This document shows positions 53,597 through 62,345 of a stretch of DNA of 64,000 bases, in pieces. The stretch spans positions 1 to 64,000 of the forward strand of contig SVFM01000017.1 in the NCBI GenBank assembly GCA_015056865.1, read 5' to 3'. The notes under the pieces are model-generated. The model saw only the letters and a list, made by a program, of their open reading frames with translations. It ran no database searches and was not told where the DNA came from. The DNA comes from Lachnospiraceae bacterium. GTDB taxonomy: Bacteria > Bacillota > Clostridia > Lachnospirales > Lachnospiraceae. Position 1 is the stretch's first letter. Each line of letters opens with the position of its first letter. The position numbers and the translations under genes were made by a program.

Positions 53597-53637
53597 AACC
53601 CGGCTACTCATCATTCAAGAGCGGCCGGGTTTTCTTT
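53597..53637. terminator. Intrinsic terminator
   Basis: AACCCGGC...GCCGGGTTTTCTTTTTC. Confidence 0.65.
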
Positions 53638-53641
53638 TTCC

Positions 53642-54250
53642 TCATGACTTTTTTAGCAGTCTCCTTTTCTTTCTCAGAAGTTCATCGATCTTCTTAAAGT
53701 GCTCCTCCTCCCGTCTAGTCTGCTCTGCATACCGTTCATCCTCTTTTTCTTCCTGAATCCGGAACTGATAATCCAGCTCCTTCAACACATTTTCCTTTAC
53801 CATCTGGCAAAGTTCCCTGTTGTTTTCCTGCAGGGTCTCGCGAAACAGCTGCTGCAACAGCCACTGCAGACGTTTTGCCTTATCCTCAGGTGCCACCGTG
53901 GCAACCTCCCCTGATGCCCCTGCCTGTGCAGCGGGTAAATTTTCCTGCTCCCTGGGAGTACACTTAAGGGAGTTCTGTTCCTCCTGCTCTACCGTTTTCT
54001 TGGAATCCCCAGAAGATTTAACTTCTAAATTGCCATTTTTCAAGATCATTCGAATTGCCTTCAATTGTAGTCCCCTCTCTTTCATGTTCTTGATTTCCTG
54101 GAATCTCTTTACATCATCTTCTGTATAAAACCTATGCCCAAGCTCGTTTCTTTTAATAGTAAGGCCTAATTCTTCCTCCCAGTAACGAAGCACATGGGCT
54201 TCCACGTTTACTTGCTTAGCAGCATCAGAAATTAAATAGTTACTGCTCAT
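53642..54250 (-). CDS. MerR-like HTH DNA-binding protein
   Basis: YLISDAAKQVNVEAHVLRYWEEELGLTIKRNELGHRFYTEDDVKRFQEIKNMKERGLQLKAI. Confidence 0.82.
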   Translation of the reverse strand: MSSNYLISDAAKQVNVEAHVLRYWEEELGLTIKRNELGHRFYTEDDVKRFQEIKNMKERGLQLKAIRMILKNGNLEVKSSGDSKKTVEQEEQNSLKCTPREQENLPAAQAGASGEVATVAPEDKAKRLQWLLQQLFRETLQENNRELCQMVKENVLKELDYQFRIQEEKEDERYAEQTRREEEHFKKIDELLRKKRRLLKKS

Positions 54251-54318
54251 TATTCTTTCTCCTTTCCATGCAAAAAAGGACAGCCACTTAAGCTTGTCCT
54301 CTTTCGTATCATATCTTA

Positions 54319-55656
54319 TTATTTTTGTAAGTTTGCAAATTTCGTATAATTAGGCAGCCATGCCAGTTCCACCGTACCGATCGGACCGTTTCTTTGCTTG
54401 GCTATGATCACTTCGGCAATGTCTTTTTTGTCCGTATCATGATTGTAATAATCATCACGATACAAAAACATAACCACGTCCGCATCCTGCTCGATTGCTC
54501 CTGATTCTCTCAGGTCGGAAAGCATCGGTCTATGGTCCGGCCTTTGCTCCACCGCTCGGCTCAGCTGGGAAAGTGCCACCACCGGCACATTCAGCTCTCT
54601 TGCCAACCCTTTCAGGGATCTGGAAATATCGGAGATCTCCTGCTGTCTGGAATCCGTTTTGCCGCTTCCTGACATGAGCTGCAGGTAGTCGATGATCACA
54701 ATAGACAAATTGTGCTCCAGCTTAAATTTGCGACATTTGGAGCGCAGTTCCGCTATACTGATACCCGGCGTATCATCAATGATCAACTTGGATTTACCGA
54801 TAATACCCGCACTCTCTATAAGTTTCTCCCACTCCTGGTCCGACAGCTGTCCTGTCCTGATATGCTGCGAATCCACTCTGGACTGCATGGCAAACAGACG
54901 GTTTACCAGCTGTTCCTTTGACATTTCCAAACTGAATATGGCCACTGTGTTGTCCTGCTTGAAAGCCATATACTCAGCAACATTCAATACAAAAGCCGTT
55001 TTACCCATAGAGGGTCTTGCCGCGATCAGCACTAGATCGGAAGGCTGCAAACCAGCAGTTTTGTAGTCCAGATCCACAAACCCGGTGGGAATACCGGTTA
55101 CCGCTCCCTTATTCTTGGAAGCTTTCTCGATCTTTTCCATGGCATTCATAACAACCTGTCTGATGGGTACAAAATCTCCGGTATTTCTCTTTTGTACTAA
55201 TTGGAAAATCTTTTTTTCTGTTTCCTCCAATATGACTTCCAGATTTTCCTTTCCCAGATAACAGGTATTGGCAATCTCTTCATTCAGGCGGATCAGCTTG
55301 CGCAGTGTGGATTTCTCAGCCACAATATTGGCATAATGCTTAATATTGGCGGAAGTAGGAACTGCCGTGATCAGATCTCTGACAAACTCCAAACTGCTTA
55401 CCTCCGGAGGCACATCCTTTTCCTTCAAACGATCCTGAAGAGTAACCAGATCAACCGGTCTGCCTTCATTATTCAGTTCTATCATCGTTTCAAAAACAAT
55501 CCCGTACTGTTTGTTGTAAAAGTCTTCCCCGGTAATCAATTCCGAAGCCACCACAATGGCCTCCCTATCCATGATCATAGAACCAATGACCGATTGCTCG
55601 GCTTCTACACTGTGGGGCAGGATCCTCTTTAAAACGCTCTCCTCCATTGTAGCCAC
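54319..55656 (-). CDS. dnaB: Replicative DNA helicase
   Basis: LPHSVEAEQSVIGSM; LVLIAARPSMGKTAFVLNVA; no intein. Confidence 0.97.
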   Translation of the reverse strand: MATMEESVLKRILPHSVEAEQSVIGSMIMDREAIVVASELITGEDFYNKQYGIVFETMIELNNEGRPVDLVTLQDRLKEKDVPPEVSSLEFVRDLITAVPTSANIKHYANIVAEKSTLRKLIRLNEEIANTCYLGKENLEVILEETEKKIFQLVQKRNTGDFVPIRQVVMNAMEKIEKASKNKGAVTGIPTGFVDLDYKTAGLQPSDLVLIAARPSMGKTAFVLNVAEYMAFKQDNTVAIFSLEMSKEQLVNRLFAMQSRVDSQHIRTGQLSDQEWEKLIESAGIIGKSKLIIDDTPGISIAELRSKCRKFKLEHNLSIVIIDYLQLMSGSGKTDSRQQEISDISRSLKGLARELNVPVVALSQLSRAVEQRPDHRPMLSDLRESGAIEQDADVVMFLYRDDYYNHDTDKKDIAEVIIAKQRNGPIGTVELAWLPNYTKFANLQK

Positions 55657-55657
55657 A

Positions 55658-56104
55658 TTAAGCCTCCTGTACCTTTACACGCAGCTTACCGCTTACCTGC
55701 GGATGCAGCTTAATGGTTACTTCATATGCACCAAAGCTCTTCAGTGCGTCCGGCAGCTGTATCTTCTTTTTATCCAATTCAAGACCATGCTGCTCCTTAA
55801 ATGCAGTGGCAATCTCTTTGGAAGACACGCTTCCGAAAGCTCGTCCACCTTCTCCGGCCTTCATCAAAACTACCACTTCCTTGGTCTCCAGTAAAGCTGC
55901 AAACTCTTTTGCCGCATCCAACTGCTCCTGAGCCACCTTTTCCTCGTTTGCTTTGTGAAGCTTTAAGTCATTCATGTTTTTGGCAGTAGCTTCAACACCA
56001 ATCTTTTTCGGTAAGATGTAATTTCTTGCATAACCGTCACTGGCCTCAATAATATCCCCTTTTTTTCCCAGCTTTTTTTCATCCTGCAGTAAAATAATTT
56101 TCAT
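55658..56104 (-). CDS. rplI: 50S ribosomal protein L9
   Basis: MKIILLQDEKKLGKKGDIIEASDGYARNYILPKK. Confidence 0.97.
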   Translation of the reverse strand: MKIILLQDEKKLGKKGDIIEASDGYARNYILPKKIGVEATAKNMNDLKLHKANEEKVAQEQLDAAKEFAALLETKEVVVLMKAGEGGRAFGSVSSKEIATAFKEQHGLELDKKKIQLPDALKSFGAYEVTIKLHPQVSGKLRVKVQEA

Positions 56105-56106
56105 AA

Positions 56107-58164
56107 CTATATATCACCTTCCTCTAACATAATATCTATCGTCCCTTTTAATCTGCCAATGGCTTCCACAAGGCTGATACCTTCCAACTGGCAGGCTGCC
56201 ATGCTCATATGACCACCGCCTCCCAATCTCTCCATAATGATCTGCACATTCACTTCATCAATGGATCTGGCAGACACATAAATCTTGCCTTGGTAATCCG
56301 TCAACACGAAACTGGCCTTGACTCCTTTGATGTTTAGCAGTTCATTCGCCGCCTGAGCTCCCACAACTGTAGGACTGGGGATATCTTCCGCCATGCATAC
56401 GGATATTGCAAAAGCCTGTCTGTATATCTCTGCCTGGCTGACAGCATCCGCTCTGGCCTTGTATTCGCTGGCATCCTCTCGGAACAACTTACGCACCCGT
56501 GTCACATCCGCCCCATTACGGCGAAGGAATGCTGCCGCCTCAAAAGTCCGGACACCGGTCTTGCTCATAAAATTATTGGTATCGATCATAATGCCGGAGT
56601 ACATACAATCAGCTTCCTCCGTGCGGATCTTTATATTGTCATAAGTATACTGCAGTATCTCGGAAACCATTTCACAGGAGGATGAAGCATAAGGCTCCAC
56701 ATAGGACAACGTAGCGTTTTCAATGGTATCCGCCCCCTGCCTGTGATGATCCAGCACAACAATCGATTTGCATAGCCTAAGCAGATCCGGACATTCTGTA
56801 ATGGCCGGTCTGTTTACATCCACCACCACCAAAACGGTACTGTTGCTGCTACCGGCTACTTCAATGGCCTGCTGACTGCCAATGATCATATCCGTGTCAT
56901 ATTCCGGGTTGTTTAGGAACAATTCCACCATGGGCTGTATGGAAGAACTGATATCATTGAGCACAATGTGTGCCTTTCGCTCCAAAGTCTGGGCAATACG
57001 GTAAATACCCACAGCCGCACCAAAGCTGTCCACATCTGCCCCTCTGTGTCCCATGATGATCACTTTGTCCTTACCTGTAATGATTTCCTTCAGGGCATGA
57101 GCTTTGACTCTCGCCTTTACCCTGGTATTCTTCTCTACCTGCTGGCTCTTGCCACCATAATAGGTGATGCTGGCAAGCGTCTTGATCACTGCCTGATCTC
57201 CGCCTCGTCCCAAAGCCAGATCAATAGCGTTTCTGGAAAACTCATAATTCTGAGCATAGCTAAGACCATCCAGGCCTACACCGATACTGATGGTCACTGC
57301 CATTTCATTACCAATGTTTACAGTTTTCACATCCTCCAACAGATCAAACCGTGTCTCTTGTAACCGTGCTACAGACTTCTTGCGCAAAACTGCCAGATAC
57401 TTATCTTTTTCAATTTTTTTAACAATACCATCCAGGGCTGCAATGTATTTATTGATCTTTCTATCGATCAGTGCAGTCAGCAAAGACCTGCGCACTGCTT
57501 CCACGCTCTCCAATGATTCCTCATAATTATCCAGATAGATCAACCCTACTGCCAGACTTTGATCGTCAACCTCCTGCAATGCAATGTGCAGTGCTGTCTC
57601 ATCAAATAAATATACTGCGATCAAATAATTGCTGTATCCGGCAGACTCTATGACATCACTGTTTTTCGCCATATCGCTCAATGAGATTCTTCTAAATTTG
57701 GCAAGATACTCTCTACCCTCATAATTCAACTCATACTGGGCCTCTTCCATACCCTCTCCATCCGGCAGCTTGTCCCGGGTAATGGTGGGAAACAAGCCGG
57801 TAATGGATTTGAAATATCCACCCGGATGATGTACCGTGGTGTCAAACGCACGGTTACTCCAGACCACCTTCCCACTGTCATCCAAAAGTGCATAAGGAAC
57901 TTCCAGTTCTCGAAGCAGCTGCTTTTGCACTTGTCCATACTGGGTGGCAAAGCTGATCAGTTCATTCATAAAAATAGGCTTATTATAGAAATAAAGCGCT
58001 AATGTCACAATAAAATAAAATATAGTAAAGCAACCTAACAAAAGTGCTGCCCTATAGTCCAACAGGAACAAAAAAATGTTCACAACAAAAAGCAATATCC
58101 CGAGATATATGGCAAACAGTAAATATGTTTTGATTCTTCCCTTTAACTTAACTCTTCTCTTCAT
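56107..58164 (-). CDS. gdpP: GdpP-like cyclic-di-AMP phosphodiesterase (TM-PAS-degenerate GGDEF-DHH/DHHA1)
   Basis: 685 aa; VIIMGHRGADVDSFGAAVG, VVLDHHRQGADTI, GGGGHMSMAACQ; order gdpP-rplI-dnaB typical of Firmicutes. Confidence 0.93.
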   Translation of the reverse strand: MKRRVKLKGRIKTYLLFAIYLGILLFVVNIFLFLLDYRAALLLGCFTIFYFIVTLALYFYNKPIFMNELISFATQYGQVQKQLLRELEVPYALLDDSGKVVWSNRAFDTTVHHPGGYFKSITGLFPTITRDKLPDGEGMEEAQYELNYEGREYLAKFRRISLSDMAKNSDVIESAGYSNYLIAVYLFDETALHIALQEVDDQSLAVGLIYLDNYEESLESVEAVRRSLLTALIDRKINKYIAALDGIVKKIEKDKYLAVLRKKSVARLQETRFDLLEDVKTVNIGNEMAVTISIGVGLDGLSYAQNYEFSRNAIDLALGRGGDQAVIKTLASITYYGGKSQQVEKNTRVKARVKAHALKEIITGKDKVIIMGHRGADVDSFGAAVGIYRIAQTLERKAHIVLNDISSSIQPMVELFLNNPEYDTDMIIGSQQAIEVAGSSNSTVLVVVDVNRPAITECPDLLRLCKSIVVLDHHRQGADTIENATLSYVEPYASSSCEMVSEILQYTYDNIKIRTEEADCMYSGIMIDTNNFMSKTGVRTFEAAAFLRRNGADVTRVRKLFREDASEYKARADAVSQAEIYRQAFAISVCMAEDIPSPTVVGAQAANELLNIKGVKASFVLTDYQGKIYVSARSIDEVNVQIIMERLGGGGHMSMAACQLEGISLVEAIGRLKGTIDIMLEEGDI

Positions 58165-58186
58165 GTGTACCCCTTCATTTCAAACA

Positions 58187-58310
58187 CCATGCAAATCTGA
58201 AAACTCCGTTTTCAGATTCACGGGCTTCGCTTGACGCCCCATGCTCACGATTTCGCCATGCGAATCCGAAAACTCCGTTTTCAGATTCACGGGCTTCGCC
58301 CTATGCTCAC
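58187..58310. repeat. Tandem direct repeat, each unit containing a palindrome
   Basis: CATGC(A/G)AATC(T/C)GAAAACTCCGTTTTCAGATTCACGGGCTTCGC... at 58189 and 58258; palindromes at 58194-58218 and 58263-58287; both end ATGCTCAC. Confidence 0.85.
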
Positions 58311-58494
58311 TCGCAACCAAGAAATAACATGCAAGCATGTTTTTCTTTCTTGCTCATTCGCGCATGGCTCATTGCCTACGCGTACATTATAACACATAAT
58401 ATGGAAATACGCTACACGTTAATTTTTGTCGTACTGTAAGATGTATTGTCAAATATTCGTTGTAAAAGTAAAAAAGAATTTTGCTCGCGAAATT

Positions 58495-58559
58495 CTCCGC
58501 CTGCGACGGGTCTGCGAAGCAGACATCTTCCACTCCGTCGCAGTGCGATCCCCGCGGAG
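58495..58559. repeat. GC-rich compound hairpin
   Basis: CTCCGC+CTGCGACGG ... CCGTCGCAG ... GCGGAG with internal GTCTGCgaaGCAGAC. Confidence 0.8.
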
Positions 58560-58560
58560 C

Positions 58561-58628
58561 GTTTTTAATTTACAGGAACAAAATTTCGCACTCTAGTGCG
58601 ACAAGGTCGTTCCTGTAAATTAAAAAAC
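58561..58628. repeat. AT-rich long inverted repeat with nested hairpin
   Basis: GTTTTTAATTTACAGGAAC (58561-58579)/GTTCCTGTAAATTAAAAAAC (58609-58628); internal TCGCACtctaGTGCGA (58586-58601). Confidence 0.85.
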
Positions 58629-58652
58629 TGCCGGGTCTTTTAACCCGGCAGT
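58627..58652 (-). terminator. Terminator of rpsF-ssb-rpsR operon
   Basis: ACTGCCGGGTcttttaACCCGGCAGT; on the minus strand followed by TTTTTT. Confidence 0.9.
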
Positions 58653-58666
58653 CGTCTTACACATTA

Positions 58667-58939
58667 TTAGTCCTGAACATAAGGCATCAAGGAGATGTGA
58701 CGTGCGCGCTTGATAGCAACAGTCATTGCTCTCTGATGTTTTGCACAGTTGCCTGTGATTCTTCTGGGAAGGATCTTTCCTCTCTCAGAAACGTATCTCT
58801 TCAGCTTGTTGGAATCCTTGTAATCGATTACATTATCCTTACCGCAGAATACACATACTTTTTTTCTTCTGCGCATTGCGCCTTTTTTTCTCATAGGCGC
58901 ATCTGCTTTGTCAGCTTTGTCTGCTTTATTGTAAGCCAT
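58667..58939 (-). CDS. rpsR: 30S ribosomal protein S18
   Basis: [60 protein letters not shown]. Confidence 0.96.
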   Translation of the reverse strand: MAYNKADKADKADAPMRKKGAMRRRKKVCVFCGKDNVIDYKDSNKLKRYVSERGKILPRRITGNCAKHQRAMTVAIKRARHISLMPYVQD

Positions 58940-58974
58940 GTCAGTGCCTCCATTCTACAAAAATAAAAGGTTAA

Positions 58975-59424
58975 TTAGTTAAACGGCAATTCCTCATCAA
59001 TTCCGTCAGGGATATTCATAAAACCATCAGCAGCTCCGGAAGGTTCGGCTTTACGGAAGCTGTTGCCCCCGGTATATCCGCTGTCACTTGAAGAAGAACT
59101 CTTGCTCTCTGCAAATTCCTGATCTTCTACAACAACCTCAGTGGTGTAAACCTTTACGCCATCTCTATTGGTATAACTGCCTGTCTGAATCCGCCCTGTT
59201 ACCACCAATTTGGTACCTTTGCGGAAATACTTCTCTGCAAACTCGCCTGAACGGCCAAAAGCCACACAGTTGATAAAATCTGCAGTATTGTCATCTCCGC
59301 TGTTACGGACATTTCTACGATCCACAGCAAGTGTATATCTGGCAATTGCCAATGCATTTTCTCCCTGTGAGTATCTCACCTCGGGATCTCTGGTCAAACG
59401 TCCCATAAGAATAACTTTATTCAT
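58975..59424 (-). CDS. ssb: Single-stranded DNA-binding protein
   Basis: MNKVILMGRLTRDPEVRYSQGENALAIARYTLAVDRR; acidic tail IDEELPFN. Confidence 0.96.
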   Translation of the reverse strand: MNKVILMGRLTRDPEVRYSQGENALAIARYTLAVDRRNVRNSGDDNTADFINCVAFGRSGEFAEKYFRKGTKLVVTGRIQTGSYTNRDGVKVYTTEVVVEDQEFAESKSSSSSDSGYTGGNSFRKAEPSGAADGFMNIPDGIDEELPFN

Positions 59425-59471
59425 TGTCTATCTCACTTTCTGTATAGCCAGATAGCTTCATCCGGCATATA

Positions 59472-59762
59472 CTATGCCTCGTCCTGTCTTACTACTAAAT
59501 ATCTGACAACATTGTCCATAATACGAACACGGTTCTCGATCTCAGCGGGAACACTGCTGTCAGCATCGAACTGGATGAAATAGTAGAACGCTTCTTTCAT
59601 CTTCTGAATTTCGTAAGAAAGTCTCTTCTTACCCCATTCATCAACGTTCGTGATCGTTCCACCGAATCTCTCGATCAGAGCCTTGCACTTGTCCACAACT
59701 GCTGCTCTCTCATCGTCTTCGATCTTAGCACTAACAACAACGGCTAATTCATACTTGTTCAT
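59472..59762 (-). CDS. rpsF: 30S ribosomal protein S6
   Basis: MNKYELAVVVSAKIEDDERAAVVDKCKALIERFGGTITNVDEWGKKRLSYEIQK. Confidence 0.96.
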   Translation of the reverse strand: MNKYELAVVVSAKIEDDERAAVVDKCKALIERFGGTITNVDEWGKKRLSYEIQKMKEAFYYFIQFDADSSVPAEIENRVRIMDNVVRYLVVRQDEA

Positions 59763-59855
59763 GCTTCATTTACCTCCTTTTGGTCTCTGGCCCCTGTTTA
59801 TCAGGAGCAAGGAATATATCACGGAGACTTATTATACCTTATAAATCTCGTAATT

Positions 59856-60038
59856 TCAAGCCTTTTTCAGTATTTCTCTCAAATTTTTTTCCACCAATTT
59901 CCTGGCTATCATGATCTGATGATTGCAGCCCATGCATTTCAATCTGAAATCCGCTCCGATCCGCAATACCTCCCATTCCTGACTGCCGCAAGGATGCATT
60001 TTTTTCAGTTTTACAACGTCTCCAACATTGATATCCAC
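59856..60038 (-). CDS. DUF951 domain protein
   Basis: MDINVGDVVKLKKMHPCGSQEWEVLRIGADFRLKCMGCNHQIMIARKLVEKNL. Confidence 0.88.
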   Translation of the reverse strand: MDINVGDVVKLKKMHPCGSQEWEVLRIGADFRLKCMGCNHQIMIARKLVEKNLREILKKA

Positions 60039-60052
60039 CGTCTTACTCTCCT

Positions 60053-60778
60053 TTATAATTGTTCGAACACATCCCCAATATTTCCCTGGATGACAAACTC
60101 TGCGGCATTGTCCCGTGGCGTGGGTGTTTTGTTGATAAGGATCAGATGCTCTCCCCGAAAATAATCGATCAGGCCGGCTGCCGGATAGACCGCCAGAGAA
60201 GTTCCGCCGATGATCAAGGTCCCTGCCTCGCTGATCGCCCTGACTGCACCTGTCACAGTGGCCTCATCCAGCCCTTCTTCGTAGAGCACCACATCCGGTT
60301 TTACCGCTCCGCCGCAAACCCTGCACTTTGGCACGCCTTCCCCGTTCTTTATGTATTCCACATCATGAAATGCATGACACTTTTCACAAAAATTACGCAA
60401 AACCGATCCATGCAGTTCAAATACTTTTTTACTTCCCGCCGCCTGATGCAACCCGTCAATATTTTGGGTGATCACTGCTTTCAGCTTACCTGCCTTTTCC
60501 CACTGCACCAATTTCAAATGAGCTTTGCCGGGCTTAGCATCCAAAAACAGCATTTTGTTTCTATAAAACCGGTAAAACTCTTCTGTATATCTTCTATAAA
60601 AGGTGTGACTTAAGATTGTCTCAGGTGGATAATCATACTGCTGATTGTACAGCCCATCCACACTTCTAAAATCAGGAATTCCGCTCTCCGTGGAGACCCC
60701 CGCTCCGCCAAAGAAAACAATATTATCACTTTCTTCTATGATCTGCTTTAACTGAGTGATCTTTTCCTCTGTGGTCAC
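60053..60778 (-). CDS. NAD-dependent protein deacylase (sirtuin)
   Basis: FFGGAGVSTESGIPDFRSVDGLY; TQNIDGLHQAAG; Zn Cys motifs; GTG start at 60778 with AAAGGAG proposed. Confidence 0.93.
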   Translation of the reverse strand: MTTEEKITQLKQIIEESDNIVFFGGAGVSTESGIPDFRSVDGLYNQQYDYPPETILSHTFYRRYTEEFYRFYRNKMLFLDAKPGKAHLKLVQWEKAGKLKAVITQNIDGLHQAAGSKKVFELHGSVLRNFCEKCHAFHDVEYIKNGEGVPKCRVCGGAVKPDVVLYEEGLDEATVTGAVRAISEAGTLIIGGTSLAVYPAAGLIDYFRGEHLILINKTPTPRDNAAEFVIQGNIGDVFEQL

Positions 60779-60803
60779 CTTTTTACCGCTCCTTTCGTAA
60801 ACG

Positions 60804-61547
60804 CTACATATTTCCAAACAGATAGTCCTTGGTTACCCCAAAGAACTCCCGCAACATGTTGTTTGGCTGCAAGAAGGGATAGGATGGTGCGGCAATGCCG
60901 CAGACATTTTTATAACCGGCTGCCTGCGCAATGCGGGTCGCCCGGAACACATGAAAATTATTGGTAATAATCCCTATCTTGTCCGTCTCTTTATCTAAAA
61001 ACTCACTGCTGAAAGCGATATTCTGGGTGGTACTAGTGGACCTGTCCTCCCGAATGATCCGCCCCGGATCGATGCCCCGTTTCACCAGATAATCATACAT
61101 GCCCTGCGCCTCTGTATCCGGCTCATTTGCTCCCTGACCGCCGGATACGATCACTTGGGTATCCGGATTGGCCTCCAGGTAATCATAGGCCGTATCCAGC
61201 CTTAGACGTAGCACCTGACTGGGACCACTGGGTTTTAGCTGAGCCCCCAGCACAATAATATAGTCCAGTTCCTGTTCGCCTTTGGCCCAAAATCTGCTTA
61301 TGATCAGCCCTTCCACAAACACAAAGCAAAGCATTCCAATAACAAAACATATGCCGGTCCCACGCCTGAGCCAAATCGGCAGGGCAAGCCATACACCTTT
61401 TCTGCCAAGAAATCCCCACGCAGAAAATGCAATGCCCATAAAAAGCCAAATAAAGTAAAAGTTTGTGCCATGTCCCGTAAAAAACTCAATACATAAAAAG
61501 TAAAAAATGAATAATACACCAAACCCCATGCCAACAATATGCCCCAT
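60804..61547 (-). CDS. YdcF family (DUF218) membrane protein
   Basis: DYIIVLGAQLKPSGPSQVLRLRLDTAYDYLEANPDTQVIVSGGQGANEP. Confidence 0.9.
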   Translation of the reverse strand: MGHIVGMGFGVLFIFYFLCIEFFTGHGTNFYFIWLFMGIAFSAWGFLGRKGVWLALPIWLRRGTGICFVIGMLCFVFVEGLIISRFWAKGEQELDYIIVLGAQLKPSGPSQVLRLRLDTAYDYLEANPDTQVIVSGGQGANEPDTEAQGMYDYLVKRGIDPGRIIREDRSTSTTQNIAFSSEFLDKETDKIGIITNNFHVFRATRIAQAAGYKNVCGIAAPSYPFLQPNNMLREFFGVTKDYLFGNM

Positions 61548-61739
61548 TTTTAACCTCCGCACCACTGATTTATTATAGGGTCAGTTTAATTCCTGGACCG
61601 TTCCAAGTCAATTAAGATTCCTTCAAGATTCTTTTAAAATTCTTTTAACCCTGATTTATGAAACACATCTGCCTCTTGTAGTATAGCATAAATCATTGTA
61701 CAATAATAGAAAAAAAGCCTAGTGGAAGAGGAGCTCATT

Positions 61740-62345
61740 ATGATATTTGAAACGTTAAAGAAAAATTTGGAAAACAGAGGCTACCTTGTATCCTGCTTTG
61801 ATACAGCCCGCCAAGCCGCAGACTATCTGGACGCCCAGATAGACCATAAAACCGTGGGTATGGGTGGCTCCGTAACCTTAGATCAAATGGGGTTGTATGA
61901 GCGCCTGGCCAGCCATAATCAAGTCAGCTGGCACTGGAGAATCCCCCAGGGCAAAACCGTTGCCGATATGCGGGCAGAAGGAAACGCCGCACAGATCTAC
62001 CTTTCTTCCGTAAACGGACTGGCTGAGACCGGTGAGATCATCAACATCGATGCCACCTGCAATCGGGTGGCCGCCATCTGCTACGGACATGAAAAAGTAT
62101 ATCTGGTAGCAGGCTCCAACAAAATAGCTCCGGATTATGACAGTGCCCTGCACCGGGCCAGAAATATTGCCGCTCCCCTAAATGCCAAACGTCTTGGAGT
62201 GAAAACCCCCTGTGCTGAAAAGGCTGACCGATGTTATGATTGCAACAGCCCGGGAAGGATCTGCAGAAATTTATCCGTTCTGTGGGAAAAGCCTCTGGGC
62301 GGTGAGTTCGAAATCATTTTGATCAACGAAGCCCTTGGCTATTAA
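61740..62345 (+). CDS. LUD-domain protein (LutC-like)
   Basis: MIFETLKKNLENRGYLVSCFDTARQAADYL...GMGGSVTLDQMGLYERL; RBS gaggag. Confidence 0.85.
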   Translation: MIFETLKKNLENRGYLVSCFDTARQAADYLDAQIDHKTVGMGGSVTLDQMGLYERLASHNQVSWHWRIPQGKTVADMRAEGNAAQIYLSSVNGLAETGEIINIDATCNRVAAICYGHEKVYLVAGSNKIAPDYDSALHRARNIAAPLNAKRLGVKTPCAEKADRCYDCNSPGRICRNLSVLWEKPLGGEFEIILINEALGY

